NCBI GenBank assembly: GCA_934591845.1
Contig: CAKTPO010000010.1
Coordinates: 1-64,000, forward strand
Direction of reading: 5' to 3'
DNA: 64,000 nt
Source: an uncultured Oscillospiraceae bacterium
GTDB taxonomy: Bacteria > Bacillota > Clostridia > Oscillospirales > Oscillospiraceae
This document shows, piece by piece, positions 16,798 to 26,211 of the stretch; position 1 is the first letter of the stretch; the number at the start of each line of letters is the position of its first letter. The notes beneath the pieces were generated by a model that was not told the origin of the DNA, did not search any database, and was given only the letters and a program-made list of their open reading frames with translations. Position numbers and translations under genes: made by a program.

Positions 16798-17640
16798 ATG
16801 AAGCCTTTGGTATTTCAGACGGATTTCGGCCTGGTGGACGGGGCGGTCAGTGCCATGTATGGCGTTGCTTACTGCGTCAGCCCGGAACTGAAAATCCATG
16901 ACCTGACCCATGATATTACGCCCTATTCCATCTGGGAGGCCAGCTATCGGCTGATCCAGACCATTTCCTATTGGCCGGAGGATACGGTATTCGTCTCCGT
17001 GGTAGACCCGGGGGTGGGGACGGACCGCCGCAGCGTGGTGGCCAAGACCCGTTCCGGAAAATACGTGGTCACTCCGGACAACGGCACCCTGACCCACGTT
17101 CTCCGCCTGGACGGCGTGACGGAAGTCCGCCAGATCGATGAAAAGATCAACCGACTGCCCAATTCCGGAGAAAGCTACACCTTCCATGGCCGGGACGTTT
17201 ACGCCTACACGGGGGCCCGGCTTGCTTCCGGCGTGATTTCCTTCCAGGAGGTAGGCCCGGAAATCGCCCCGGAAAGTTTGACCCAGCTGCCGGTGGTGGA
17301 GCCGTATCTGGAGGGTAAGGCGGTCTGCGGTACGGTGGATGTGCTGGATGTGCGCTTTGGCTCTTTGTGGACCAATATTCCCCGGGCGCTGTTTCTAAAG
17401 ACCGGGGCCCAGTATGGCGACCGGCTGAGCATCACCATTGAAAACGACACCCGGACGGTGTACCGCAATATCATTCTCTACGCCAAGAGCTTTGCGGACG
17501 TCTACATCGGGGAAGCCCTGGCCTATGTCAACAGCCTGGACTGCATGGCCGTGGCCATCAACCAGGGCTCCTTTGCCCGTGCCTACAACATCGGCACCGG
17601 CAACTCCTGGCGCATCCGTATGGAAGTATTCAAAATGTAA
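16798..17640 (+). CDS. SAM hydroxide adenosyltransferase (SAM hydrolase, DUF62)
   Basis: A 280-residue member of the fluorinase/chlorinase/SAM-hydrolase fold. Characterised bacterial and archaeal DUF62 enzymes split S-adenosylmethionine with hydroxide to adenosine and methionine. Visible motifs are QTDFGLVDGAV at 7-17, SVVDPGVGTDRRSVV near 64 and VTPDNGTL near 90, which line the SAM site. The start follows GGAGG by seven bases; a longer open frame upstream runs through the divergent gene and is rejected. The ECF S component begins 64 bp downstream, a pairing that suggests joint handling of SAM, methionine or adenosine. Confidence 0.88.
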   Translation: MKPLVFQTDFGLVDGAVSAMYGVAYCVSPELKIHDLTHDITPYSIWEASYRLIQTISYWPEDTVFVSVVDPGVGTDRRSVVAKTRSGKYVVTPDNGTLTHVLRLDGVTEVRQIDEKINRLPNSGESYTFHGRDVYAYTGARLASGVISFQEVGPEIAPESLTQLPVVEPYLEGKAVCGTVDVLDVRFGSLWTNIPRALFLKTGAQYGDRLSITIENDTRTVYRNIILYAKSFADVYIGEALAYVNSLDCMAVAINQGSFARAYNIGTGNSWRIRMEVFKM

Positions 17641-17704
17641 GCCCTGGGTCATCCTGCGTTTCCCATCTTTGGATGTGAACGATATATTTTATGGAGGTAG
17701 AATT

Positions 17705-18253
17705 ATGAAGAAGTTCTCTGTCAAAACCATCGTTGCCATTGGCATCGGCGCAGCCCTGTTCTTTGTGCTGGGCCGGTTCGTGGCCATTCCCAGCCCGGTA
17801 CCCAACACCAATATTTCCACCCAGTACGGCCTTTTGGCCTTTATGGCCGTGGTCTACGGCCCTGTGGCCGGTGCCTTGGTGGGCCTGATTGGCCACGCCC
17901 TCATTGACTTCAGCTACGGCTGGGGCATCTGGTGGAGCTGGGTCATTGCTTCCGGCGTGTTCGGTCTGCTGATGGGCCTGAGCACCAAGGTTCTCAAGAT
18001 GGACGAAGCCGACATGGGCAAGAAAGGCCTGGTAAAGTTCAACATTGCCCAGGTGGTTTCCAACCTCCTGTGCTGGTTCCTGGTGGCCCCCGTTCTGGAC
18101 GTTTACATGATGGGTGAGCCTTGGGACAAGCTCCTGTCCCAGGGGTTGCTTGCCGGTGTTTCCAACGCCGTCACCACCGCCATTGTCGGAAGCCTCTTGT
18201 GCGTGGCCTACGCCTCCACCAAAACCAAGGCCGGCAGCCTGACCAAGGAGTAA
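17705..18253 (+). CDS. ECF transporter S component, UPF0397 family
   Basis: A 182-residue integral membrane protein with about six hydrophobic segments. The family-typical features are the start VKTIVAIGIGAALFFVLG, the PSPVPNTNIS loop, GLIGHALIDF, IWWSWVIASG and the end AYASTKTKAGSL. S components bind the vitamin or metabolite and pair with an EcfT and two ATPase domains, all of which follow at 18928-21464. The ligand is unproven; comparative genomics has linked such families to methionine-type compounds, and the SAM hydrolase upstream agrees. A repeat block separates it from its energising genes. Confidence 0.88.
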   Translation: MKKFSVKTIVAIGIGAALFFVLGRFVAIPSPVPNTNISTQYGLLAFMAVVYGPVAGALVGLIGHALIDFSYGWGIWWSWVIASGVFGLLMGLSTKVLKMDEADMGKKGLVKFNIAQVVSNLLCWFLVAPVLDVYMMGEPWDKLLSQGLLAGVSNAVTTAIVGSLLCVAYASTKTKAGSLTKE

Positions 18254-18255
18254 AA

Positions 18256-18850
18256 ACGAATCCCCGACAGGTCATTCCGAGCGAACGCAGTGAGTCGAGG
18301 AATCCACTCAAGTAGCAGATTTTACCTTGTGTTGGTACTTTTCTGCCACGTGGTGGATTCCTCCACTCCGCTTGCGCTAAAGGCCTGAATGACAAAAGGT
18401 ACAACGTACCCCGTTATGTCATTCCGAGCGAACGCAGTGAGTCGAGGAATCCACTCAAGTGGCAAGTTTTATCTTGTGTTGGTACATTCCTGCCACGTGG
18501 TGGATTCCTCCGCTCGCTTTGCTCGGTCGGAATGACATAATGGGGCCACGTTTCTACGAATTCGCCTACAGTTTCCAGAGTGTTTCAGGCGGTACCGCCC
18601 CTCATCAGTCTCGGCTGCGCCGAGCCAGCTTCCCCGGAGGGGAAGCTTTTGTACCGTGCTTTGTGGTATCGAGTTCTTTCGGGAGCAGCTCCGTCCTTGC
18701 ACGTGCGGAACGGCACATAGGCCGTTCCCTACGGGTTCGCTGGTGGGTGTATTTTCTAACCGACATATTCCCAGAACGTCCGTCCCCCAAAAATTGTCAA
18801 TTGTCAATTGTCCATTGTCAATTAGGACAAAACTGTCAACTGTCAACTCA
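18256..18850. repeat. Mosaic repeat block 4, inside the ECF operon
   Basis: The block lies between the S-component and ATPase genes. It has two tandem copies of the TCATTCCGA inverted element (18270-18394 and 18417-18537), a module running from gaattcgcctacagtttcc through cggctgcgccgagcc to the cttccccggaggggaag hairpin (18555-18655), the hairpin GGAACGGCACATAGGCCGTTCC split by its 6-nt loop (18707-18728), and a right-end array of TTGTCA-type heptamers (18795-18848). No left heptamer array is present. Confidence 0.85.
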
Positions 18851-18927
18851 AAACCCTCAACGCTCCGTCCGCAAGGGGAAACCCCGGTTTCTCTTGGCGG
18901 ATGGAACTTTGGAAAGGAGGTTTTCTG

Positions 18928-20640
18928 GTGGAAAACCAACCCATTATTTCCTTTGCGCACTTTGGCTTTCAATATACCGCCCAGGCGGAGCCCACGCTGT
19001 ATGATATTGACCTGACCATTTCCAAGGGCGAAAAGGTACTGATCGCCGGACCTTCAGGCTGCGGCAAATCCACCCTGGCCCATTGCATCAATGGCCTGAT
19101 CCCCAATTCCTATCCCGGCAGCACGACTGGTACCCTGACCGTGGGGGGCAAGGATGCCCTAAAAATGAGCCTGTTTGACCTGTCCCAGGTGGTGGGTACG
19201 GTGCTGCAGGATTCTGACGGCCAGTTTATCGGCCTGACGGTGGCGGAGGATCTGGCCTTTGCCCTGGAAAACGACGCCATGCCCCAGGAGAAAATGAAAA
19301 ACCTGGTCACGGAGATTGCCCAGGTGGTGGACGTGGAAAAGATTCTGGGCAATGCGCCCCAGGAGATTTCCGGCGGCCAGAAGCAGCGGGTGGCCCTGGG
19401 AGGGGTCATGGTCAGCGGCGTGGATGTGCTGCTGTTTGACGAGCCTCTGGCCAACCTGGACCCGGCCACGGGAAAAAAGGCCGTGGAACTCATTGACGAG
19501 ATCCAGAAGAAAACCGGCTGCGCCGTCATCATCATTGAACACCGGCTGGAAGATGTGCTGCACCGGAAAGTGGACCGCATTGTCCTCATGGGGGAGGGCC
19601 GCATCCTCTATGACGGCGACCCGGATGCCCTGCTGTGTACAGATCTGCTCCCCCGCAGCGGCATTCGGGAGCCCCTGTATGTCACCGCCCTCAAATACGC
19701 CGGAGTCCCCCTTACCAGGGAAAACCACCCGGCATTCCTGCCGGAGTTGCAGCTGACGGAAGAGCAAAAGGACCAGGTGGTCCAGTGGTTCCACCGGCTG
19801 CCGGAGCCTGAGCAGGAAGCGGAAAAAGAAGAACTGCTCCATGCGGAAAACCTGTGCTTTTCCTATCATCCGGGCCGCCCGGTGCTGAAAAATATCTCCA
19901 CCACCATCCGCAAGGGGGAGATGGTCAGCATTGTGGGTACCAACGGGGCGGGTAAGTCCACCTTTTCCAAGGTGCTCTGCGGATTTGAGACGGCCCAAAG
20001 CGGTGATCTTTCCTTGGAGGGCCGGGATTTAACGTGCCTGAGCATCAAAGAGCGGGCAGACCTGATCGGCTACGTCATGCAAAACCCCAATCAGATGATC
20101 TCCAAGACCCAGATTTTTGACGAGGTGGCCCTGGGCCTGCGGAACCGGAATGTGCCGGAAGACCAGGTAAAACGCCGGGTCGAAGCGGCCCTACAGACCT
20201 GCGGGCTGTATCCGTTCCGGAACTGGCCGGTATCTGCCCTCAGCTACGGCCAGAAAAAGCGGGTGACCATTGCGTCCATTCTGGTGTTGGAGCCTGAAAT
20301 GATCCTCCTGGACGAGCCCACCGCAGGACAGGACCTGGCCCACTATACCCAGATCATGGACTTTTTGCGGGAACTGAACAAATCGGGTACCACCGTGGTG
20401 CTCATCACCCACGACATGCACCTGATGCTGGAATACACCCCCCGGGCCATCGTCTTCCACGACGGGGCCATTCTGGCGGATGCCTCCGCGGCCCAGGTTC
20501 TCAACAGCCCGGAGACTGTTGCCCGGGCCAACTTAAAGGAGACTTCCCTGTATCATCTGGCGGCTCTTTGCGGCATTGACCAGCCGGAGGAATTCACCCG
20601 CCGCTTCATCGCCCGGGATCAGGAGGGACGAATGCAATGA
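18928..20640 (+). CDS. ECF transporter double ATPase (two fused ABC domains)
   Basis: A 570-residue protein with two complete ABC ATPase domains. Domain 1 has Walker A GPSGCGKS, signature SGGQKQR and Walker B VLLFDEP; domain 2 (from about 305) has GTNGAGKS, a diverged signature (LSYGQKKR) and MILLDEP. It corresponds to EcfA1 and EcfA2 in one chain and energises the S and T components. The chosen start is GTG at 18928, with AAAGGAGG seven bases before it; the in-frame ATG at 18901 has no separated ribosome site. The stop overlaps the ecfT start. Confidence 0.9.
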   Translation: MENQPIISFAHFGFQYTAQAEPTLYDIDLTISKGEKVLIAGPSGCGKSTLAHCINGLIPNSYPGSTTGTLTVGGKDALKMSLFDLSQVVGTVLQDSDGQFIGLTVAEDLAFALENDAMPQEKMKNLVTEIAQVVDVEKILGNAPQEISGGQKQRVALGGVMVSGVDVLLFDEPLANLDPATGKKAVELIDEIQKKTGCAVIIIEHRLEDVLHRKVDRIVLMGEGRILYDGDPDALLCTDLLPRSGIREPLYVTALKYAGVPLTRENHPAFLPELQLTEEQKDQVVQWFHRLPEPEQEAEKEELLHAENLCFSYHPGRPVLKNISTTIRKGEMVSIVGTNGAGKSTFSKVLCGFETAQSGDLSLEGRDLTCLSIKERADLIGYVMQNPNQMISKTQIFDEVALGLRNRNVPEDQVKRRVEAALQTCGLYPFRNWPVSALSYGQKKRVTIASILVLEPEMILLDEPTAGQDLAHYTQIMDFLRELNKSGTTVVLITHDMHLMLEYTPRAIVFHDGAILADASAAQVLNSPETVARANLKETSLYHLAALCGIDQPEEFTRRFIARDQEGRMQ

Positions 20641-21464
20641 CCAATCTGTTTAACTATATTGACAGGCCCTCTCCCATCCATGCCCTTACCGGGGCCAGCA
20701 AACTGGTGTGTCTGCTGGCCTGGAGCGTGGCGGCCATGACCAGCTTCTATACCCCCTTGCTTCTGGCCCTGACGGTACTGGCCCTTTACCTGTTCCGCAA
20801 GGCCCAGTTAAAATTCAAGGATGTGTCCTTTGTAGTGGGGCTGATGCTGGTGTACATCCTGCTGAACAACATTCTGATTTTCCTCTTTAGCCCCAACCAC
20901 GGACCCAAACTCTACGGCAGTACCACGCCTTTACTGCACATCGCCGGGCCCTATACCCTGACGGTGGAACAACTGTTTTATCACCTGAATGTGGTGCTGA
21001 AAAACGCCTGCACCATTCCCATTGTGCTGCTGTTTGTCTGCACCACCAACCCCTCAGAGTTTGCCGCTTCCCTGAATAAAATCGGTGTCAGCTATCGGGT
21101 CAGCTACTCGGTGTCTCTGGCACTGCGGTATATTCCGGACATTCAGCGGGAGTTCCGGGAGATTTCCCAGGCCCAACAGGCCCGGGGTGTGGAAATGAGC
21201 AAAAAGGTCAGCGTCATCCAGCGGCTGAAAGCCGCCAGTGCCATTCTGGTTCCCCTGGTCCTCAGCTCCATGGAGCGTATCGAAACCATTTCCAACGCCA
21301 TGGAACTCCGGGGCTTCGGCAAAAAGAACAAGCGCACCTGGTACGCCGCCCGCCCCTTTACCCTCTGGGACAAACTCTCCATGGCCGTCTGCCTGGGTCT
21401 TATGGCCCTGTCCTTCCTGCTGACCTTTCTGAATGGGGGCAGATTTTACAATCCCTTTACTTAA
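20637..21464 (+). CDS. ecfT: ECF transporter transmembrane T component
   Basis: A 275-residue membrane protein with about five to six transmembrane helices. It has the two cytoplasmic coupling motifs typical of EcfT: an Ala-Arg-Gly segment (AQQARGVE) and a second near AMELRGFGKK, which contact the ATPase domains. It overlaps the ATPase gene by four bases (ATGA), so expression is coupled. No terminator with a T tract is evident before the next promoter at 21481. Confidence 0.9.
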   Translation: MTNLFNYIDRPSPIHALTGASKLVCLLAWSVAAMTSFYTPLLLALTVLALYLFRKAQLKFKDVSFVVGLMLVYILLNNILIFLFSPNHGPKLYGSTTPLLHIAGPYTLTVEQLFYHLNVVLKNACTIPIVLLFVCTTNPSEFAASLNKIGVSYRVSYSVSLALRYIPDIQREFREISQAQQARGVEMSKKVSVIQRLKAASAILVPLVLSSMERIETISNAMELRGFGKKNKRTWYAARPFTLWDKLSMAVCLGLMALSFLLTFLNGGRFYNPFT

Positions 21465-21480
21465 AAACGTGTTTTCACCC

Positions 21481-21509
21481 TTGTAATCTGCAACGAATTG
21501 TGATAATAT
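21481..21509 (+). promoter_or_regulatory. Promoter of the GGDEF gene
   Basis: TTGTAA, a 17-bp spacer and TAATAT with a TG extension, 30 bp before the start at 21539. Confidence 0.65.
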
Positions 21510-21538
21510 TGTCATAGTTTAACTTTAACGAGGATGTC

Positions 21539-23200
21539 ATGTTTTTGTCCAGTCTAAATATTGTGCTGCTGAGCTGGGAAGCACTGTTCTGTCTCATTGC
21601 GGCCATTTCCCTGGTGGAGGCTCCCCCTGGGGAAAAGAAACATCATTTGATTTGTATGCAGATTTCCGTAGCACTGCTGCTGGCCCTGGAAGCCGTTGCC
21701 TGGTATTACCAGGGCCGCCCCGGGAATATGGCCCGGTGGATGGTGCGGCTGTGCAATCTGGGGACGTTCCTGCTGAACCATTCCGTGCTGCTGCTGTTCC
21801 ACCGATACCTGTGCTGCACCCTGCTGACGGTGCAGGAGCGGGCCAGACTGCGCCTGGTAAAGGCGGTGGAGCTTGTCTGCTACCTGGGAATGGTGGTGGT
21901 GATCGTCTCCCAGTTTACAAACCTTTATTATTACATTGACGACCAGAACAACTACGTCCGGGGCCGTTTCTTTGCTCTGTCCCTGCTGGCACCTACGGCA
22001 GGGCTTATTATGGACGGGGTGCTGCTGGTCCAGTATCAGGAGCGAGTCAGCCGGGGACTGTTCCGAGTGATGATTCTCTATCTGCTGATGCCCTTGATCG
22101 CCGCATTGTTCCAGACCCTTTCCTATGGCCTGTCCCTCATCAGTCTCAGCGTAGGGGCTGCCATGCTGCTGATTTACCTGATCGTGAACCGGGAGCAGCA
22201 AGCCCAGCTGCGCCAGGTTCAGGAGGACAAGGCGGTGGTGGCCCAGCGGCTGGAAATCGCCCAGACCCTGAACCGCTGTGTCCAGGAACTGTCTTCCGAC
22301 AAAGAGATTTCCCAGGCCATTCAGGACTTGCTGCAAATCATCCAGGAGTATTTCAAGGCGGAGCGGACCTGTATTTACGAAATCGACTTTGCGGGTGCCG
22401 TGGCACGGGATACCTATGAGGCCTCCGGCAAAACCTGCCTGGCCCCCCATTCCGGGGAACCCATGCAGCTGCCCCTGAGCATGATCGCCACATGGATGAA
22501 GCAGTTCCAGAAAGGCCGGACGTTCTATATCGCCAATGCCGAGCAGGAAAAAGGCACCCCCCACTACCGTTTCATCAAAGAGCAGGGCATCCAGCGTTTG
22601 CTGACGGTTCCACTGATGGAACAGGGCCGGGTCATGGGCTTCATGGGGGTATCCAACCCCCAGCAGCACTACGAGGATGAAACCCTGCTGTCCTCCCTGC
22701 AATACTTTGTCACCAACAGCCTGCGGCAGAAAAAGGAAGAAGAATTCCTGCGGAAAATGAGCTTCCACGACCAGCTGACGGGCCTGTACAACCGCAACCG
22801 GTACAACCTGACCCTGAAAAACTGGCCCAAGGACTGCCAGAACCAGGTGGGCATTCTCTACCTGGATTTGGACGGCCTCAAATGGGCCAACGACCATCTG
22901 GGCCACGCCGCGGGAGACCTTTTGATCCGCAACACCGCCCAGGCCCTGGAAGAAACCTTCCCCGGCCAGGCCTACCGCATTGGCGGTGACGAATTCGTGG
23001 TCATCCGCCAGGGCATCCCGGAAGAAGACTTCCACCGGGAAATTGAGACCCTGATGGAACGGGCCAAAGAAAAGAACGTCAGCTTCTCCACCGGCATCGT
23101 CTGGCAACCCCACTGCCCCGACCTGACCGCCGCATTACGGGAAGCGGACAACAAAATGTACGAAGAAAAGCGCGCCCACCACAAGGCCCGCACCACCTGA
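21539..23200 (+). CDS. Membrane GAF-GGDEF protein, putative diguanylate cyclase
   Basis: A 553-residue protein. About seven transmembrane helices occupy residues 5-218, a short coiled segment follows, then a GAF-like sensor (about 245-385) and a C-terminal GGDEF domain with an intact active-site motif (RIGGDEF) and LYNRNR/YLDLDGLKWAND elements. It is expected to make cyclic di-GMP in response to a membrane or GAF-bound signal. An RxxD inhibitory site is not obvious. The start follows ACGAGGATGTC. No EAL phosphodiesterase is nearby. Confidence 0.88.
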   Translation: MFLSSLNIVLLSWEALFCLIAAISLVEAPPGEKKHHLICMQISVALLLALEAVAWYYQGRPGNMARWMVRLCNLGTFLLNHSVLLLFHRYLCCTLLTVQERARLRLVKAVELVCYLGMVVVIVSQFTNLYYYIDDQNNYVRGRFFALSLLAPTAGLIMDGVLLVQYQERVSRGLFRVMILYLLMPLIAALFQTLSYGLSLISLSVGAAMLLIYLIVNREQQAQLRQVQEDKAVVAQRLEIAQTLNRCVQELSSDKEISQAIQDLLQIIQEYFKAERTCIYEIDFAGAVARDTYEASGKTCLAPHSGEPMQLPLSMIATWMKQFQKGRTFYIANAEQEKGTPHYRFIKEQGIQRLLTVPLMEQGRVMGFMGVSNPQQHYEDETLLSSLQYFVTNSLRQKKEEEFLRKMSFHDQLTGLYNRNRYNLTLKNWPKDCQNQVGILYLDLDGLKWANDHLGHAAGDLLIRNTAQALEETFPGQAYRIGGDEFVVIRQGIPEEDFHREIETLMERAKEKNVSFSTGIVWQPHCPDLTAALREADNKMYEEKRAHHKARTT

Positions 23201-23207
23201 CAAAACC

Positions 23208-23242
23208 GCCGCCGCCCCCTGAAAAAAGGGGCGGCGGCGTTG
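23208..23242 (+). terminator. Terminator of the GGDEF gene
   Basis: The 12-bp GC-rich arms cgccgccgcccc and ggggcggcggcg have a 9-nt A-rich loop. Only a short TT follows before repeat block 5. Confidence 0.6.
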
Positions 23243-23254
23243 CGCATATGGGGA

Positions 23255-23510
23255 AATTGACAATTGACAATGGACAATTGACAATTATTGGAGCGACCAA
23301 CGTTGTTCATTTCTGTACGTCCGTTCCCTACGGTTTCGCTGATTGGCGGGCTTTTTCAACCGGGGTGTTCTAGGGACGGGCGTGGCCTTATTCATTGTCG
23401 GAACAACGAACGCAAAGGTAAAACGTCCGTCCCCCGAAAAATTGTCAATTGTCAATTGTCCATTGTCAATTTGGACATAACTGTCAACTGTCCACTGTCA
23501 ACTGTCAACT
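23255..23510. repeat. Mosaic repeat block 5 (short form)
   Basis: About 255 bp. The left heptamer array is 23255-23288. The core is shortened to the gcgaccaacgttgttcat module joined directly to cgttccctacggtttcgctgatt and ttctagggacgggcg. The right arrays, TTGTCA then CTGTCAA, are 23441-23510. The 125-bp element is missing, so this looks like an internal deletion of the longer form. The right array reaches into the end of the CCA-enzyme gene. Confidence 0.85.
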
Positions 23511-24827
23511 GACTCCCGTCCACTCCAAAAACCCCACCAGCGCGCCGCGCTCATTCTCCACCCGCTCGTCCAGCACCGCTTCCAGCAGTTCTTCCAGCTT
23601 CTGTCCAACCTCCCGACCCTGGTAGCCAAGAGCAATCAGATCCCGGCCGGTGAGGGCCAGGTCTTTTCGGGTCAGGCAGGCATCTTCCTGCTCCACTTCT
23701 TTTAATAGATGCCAGAGAACTTCAAACTCCTCCTGCCCATCTTCTCCGGGAACCCCCTTGCTGCCCATGTCCGCTTGCTGTAAATATAGCAGCTCCTCCA
23801 CAGTCTCCCGGCCCCAGCGGCCTAAATAGCGTTTCAAAAGCCGTTTTTCCGGCATCAGCCGGGTCATGTGCTGCTGAATCAGCAGAACCACCCGCTGCCG
23901 CAGGGCGGTGGGGGCTTTCAGGCGGCGAAGGATCTGCTCTGCCAGTTCTGCTCCGGCCTGGGCGTGGCCGTAGAAGTGGCCCCGGCCGGTTTCGTCCCGG
24001 GTGAAGGTGGGGATTTTTCCCACATCGTGGAGCAGTGCCGCCCACCGCAGAGGCAAATCGCCGGGTACCTGCTCCACCACCTGGGCAATGTGGGTGTAGA
24101 GGTCATATTTATGGTGGGGGGAGTGCTGGTCAAAGCCCACCGTGGCCCCCAGTTCGGGAATGACCTGGGTGATGATAGGAGCGTAAGCGTGCAGCTCTTT
24201 TTCGGTGATTTTAGGCAGAAAACCACAAAATTCCCCGAAAACCCGCTCCCGGGCCAGGTGGTCCAGCAGTCCCGTCAATGCCAGCATGGCCTTTTCCGTC
24301 TCCGGCTCCGGGGTCAGATTGTAGGTCACGGAGAACCGCAGCCCCCGCAGAATTCGCAGGGCATCCTCCTGAAACCGGGTTTCCGGCTGTCCCACACAGC
24401 GCAAAATGCCATTTTTGAGGTCCTGTTCTCCTCCAAAGGGGTCTTGCAGTCCCCTCTTGGGAGACCAGGCCATGGCGTTTACCGTAAAATCCCGCCGGGC
24501 CAGATCCTCTTTGATGTCCGTTACAAATTCCACCCGATCCGGGTGCCGGTTGTCGGCATAGGTTCCCTCTTTCCGAAAGGTGGTGATCTCCACCACCCCT
24601 TCTTCTGTGACCACCCCCACGGTGCCGTGCTTTTCTCCCGCCAGCACCAAATCCCGGCCCCGAAAGATGGCCTTCATGTCCTCCGGGGTGGCAGAGGTGC
24701 AGAGGTCAAAGTCGTGGGGTTCTTTTCCCAGAAGCCAATCCCGGACACAGCCCCCCACGCAGTAGGCTTCAAACCCCGCCTGTTCCAGTGTTTCCAGGCA
24801 CCGGGCGACGGTTTCGGGAATCAGCAT
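23505..24827 (-). CDS. cca: CCA-adding tRNA nucleotidyltransferase
   Basis: A 440-residue class II nucleotidyltransferase that completes or repairs the CCA 3' end of tRNAs. The N-terminus has GGCVRDWLLG and the metal-binding HDFDLCTSA. RRDFTVNAMAW follows, then a head-and-neck region with RILRGLRFS, and a C-terminal HD phosphohydrolase-like part (LLHDVGK). The last codon and the TGA stop come from a heptamer of repeat block 5, so the original C-terminus may have been different. It overlaps the upstream membrane-protein gene by 7 bp. Confidence 0.93.
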   Translation of the reverse strand: MLIPETVARCLETLEQAGFEAYCVGGCVRDWLLGKEPHDFDLCTSATPEDMKAIFRGRDLVLAGEKHGTVGVVTEEGVVEITTFRKEGTYADNRHPDRVEFVTDIKEDLARRDFTVNAMAWSPKRGLQDPFGGEQDLKNGILRCVGQPETRFQEDALRILRGLRFSVTYNLTPEPETEKAMLALTGLLDHLARERVFGEFCGFLPKITEKELHAYAPIITQVIPELGATVGFDQHSPHHKYDLYTHIAQVVEQVPGDLPLRWAALLHDVGKIPTFTRDETGRGHFYGHAQAGAELAEQILRRLKAPTALRQRVVLLIQQHMTRLMPEKRLLKRYLGRWGRETVEELLYLQQADMGSKGVPGEDGQEEFEVLWHLLKEVEQEDACLTRKDLALTGRDLIALGYQGREVGQKLEELLEAVLDERVENERGALVGFLEWTGVS

Positions 24828-25501
24828 GACGGTTCCTCCTGCCGGTAGGACAGCAGCAGGGCAGAAACGCCGCAGGGGATATAATAGCTGTCAGGCCCAC
24901 CGGCGGCAGCCAGGCAAAGATACATGGCAGCCATGGCAAAGCGATAGGTCCAGGGGGACTTGGGTAGCCCCAAGGCTTCTGCACCCCGCCGATAGGCGGT
25001 AGCCGCCAGGGACAGCCCCGCCAGCAGGGGCAGCAGGAAGTCCTGCATCTGGGGGTCCCGGCTCCAGGTCTGGTAGGCCCCCACCAGCCGGACAATAAAG
25101 GTCAGGCACACCGGCAGCCACAGCCAGGAGAGGGCCTTTCCCCGAAAGGTTAGGCTTCCCTCCACCGCAAGAATGACTGCGGACAGCACAGACAGCGCAC
25201 GAATCACCGCCAGAAGCCCCCTATAGCCCTGGTGCAGCTCCCGGGTGCTGAACAGCAGCCCAAAGGCCAGAAAATACATGCCCAGGGCGGTCATCCATTT
25301 CTCCGCTTTTCGCTCCGGCTGTTTAGAAAGAACGCATAGCACCAGGGCCGCTGCCGTCAAAACCCAGAGCATCAGGTCTACCGGATTGCCCGCCGGGATC
25401 AGCCCCCGGTCATCCAGTCCTTTTGCATAGAGATACCACCGCAGGCACCCGGAAAGAATGCCCAAAAGGAAAATCACAATATGAAACCGTTCTTTTTTCA
25501 T
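24821..25501 (-). CDS. Membrane protein of unknown function
   Basis: A 226-residue protein with about seven hydrophobic segments and short loops. I recognise no specific family; the layout suggests an integral membrane protein without a large soluble domain. The ATG at 25501 has AGGAGG five bases ahead; a longer frame upstream lacks one and overlaps the previous gene. It starts 14 bp after the acyltransferase stop and overlaps cca, so the three form one leftward operon. Confidence 0.65.
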   Translation of the reverse strand: MKKERFHIVIFLLGILSGCLRWYLYAKGLDDRGLIPAGNPVDLMLWVLTAAALVLCVLSKQPERKAEKWMTALGMYFLAFGLLFSTRELHQGYRGLLAVIRALSVLSAVILAVEGSLTFRGKALSWLWLPVCLTFIVRLVGAYQTWSRDPQMQDFLLPLLAGLSLAATAYRRGAEALGLPKSPWTYRFAMAAMYLCLAAAGGPDSYYIPCGVSALLLSYRQEEPSC

Positions 25502-25515
25502 GGAAACCTCCTGTT

Positions 25516-26211
25516 CTACAGTGCGGTGACGGCCCATACCGCCGCCGCCAGAATGGGCTGGTGCAGCAGATAACTCAGTAGACTGTGCCGCCCCAACCAC
25601 CGAAGCACCGGCATGGGAGCCGGGTCCATGGGGTAAACACTGCGCTTTTTTTCATAAATGGCCCGGCCTGCCACGGCCCCCAGAAGAAAATACCCCAGGT
25701 TGGGGAACAGGGGGAAGTAGTCTGAGGAGGCAAAGCCGTAGGGGGCAAACCCCAGCACCGTGAGCCAGGGGAACGGAAAGCTGACCGTCCGCAGCCACAG
25801 GCCCAGAATCACCATGGCCCCGGCCAGCAGCACCAGCCCGGGACTGGGGAGTTTTTTGAACACCGGCCAGAGCATCATGCACAGGCCCAGGCATTGGAGC
25901 ACCCCAATATAGATGATGATGTCCTTCCCCGCAAAGCCCAGCCGGTACATGCCGTAGGTTGCCAGGGTACACAGCCCCCCGCAGCAAAATACCTGGAGCC
26001 CCCGCTTTACCGGGTGACGGCCCAAGGTCACGCTGATGCCGGAAATCACCAGAAAAATCAAACCATAGTTGTTTTTGAATACCTGATACCACTGAGGATT
26101 CCAGGACCAGACCCGGTAAAGCTCCACCAGATCGTAAATCAGGTGAATGCCCATCATGCCCATGAGGGCCAGGCCCCGGGCGGCATCCAGCTCCCAAATT
26201 CGTTTTTCCAT
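25516..26211 (-). CDS. DUF1624 / HGSNAT-type membrane acyltransferase-like protein
   Basis: A 231-residue protein with about six to seven transmembrane helices. The N-terminus RIWELDAARGLALMGMMGIH followed by a Tyr-Asp pair is typical of the heparan-alpha-glucosaminide N-acetyltransferase catalytic domain family (DUF1624), and the C-terminal HSLLSYLLHQP helix also fits. Relatives transfer acyl groups across membranes; the acceptor here is unknown. It is first in the operon leading to cca. Confidence 0.75.
   Translation of the reverse strand: MEKRIWELDAARGLALMGMMGIHLIYDLVELYRVWSWNPQWYQVFKNNYGLIFLVISGISVTLGRHPVKRGLQVFCCGGLCTLATYGMYRLGFAGKDIIIYIGVLQCLGLCMMLWPVFKKLPSPGLVLLAGAMVILGLWLRTVSFPFPWLTVLGFAPYGFASSDYFPLFPNLGYFLLGAVAGRAIYEKKRSVYPMDPAPMPVLRWLGRHSLLSYLLHQPILAAAVWAVTAL

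Noticed and set aside
24821..25600. Longer start for the membrane protein upstream of cca
   Set aside because: The extension overlaps the acyltransferase gene and lacks a ribosome site; the ATG at 25501 has AGGAGG at good spacing.
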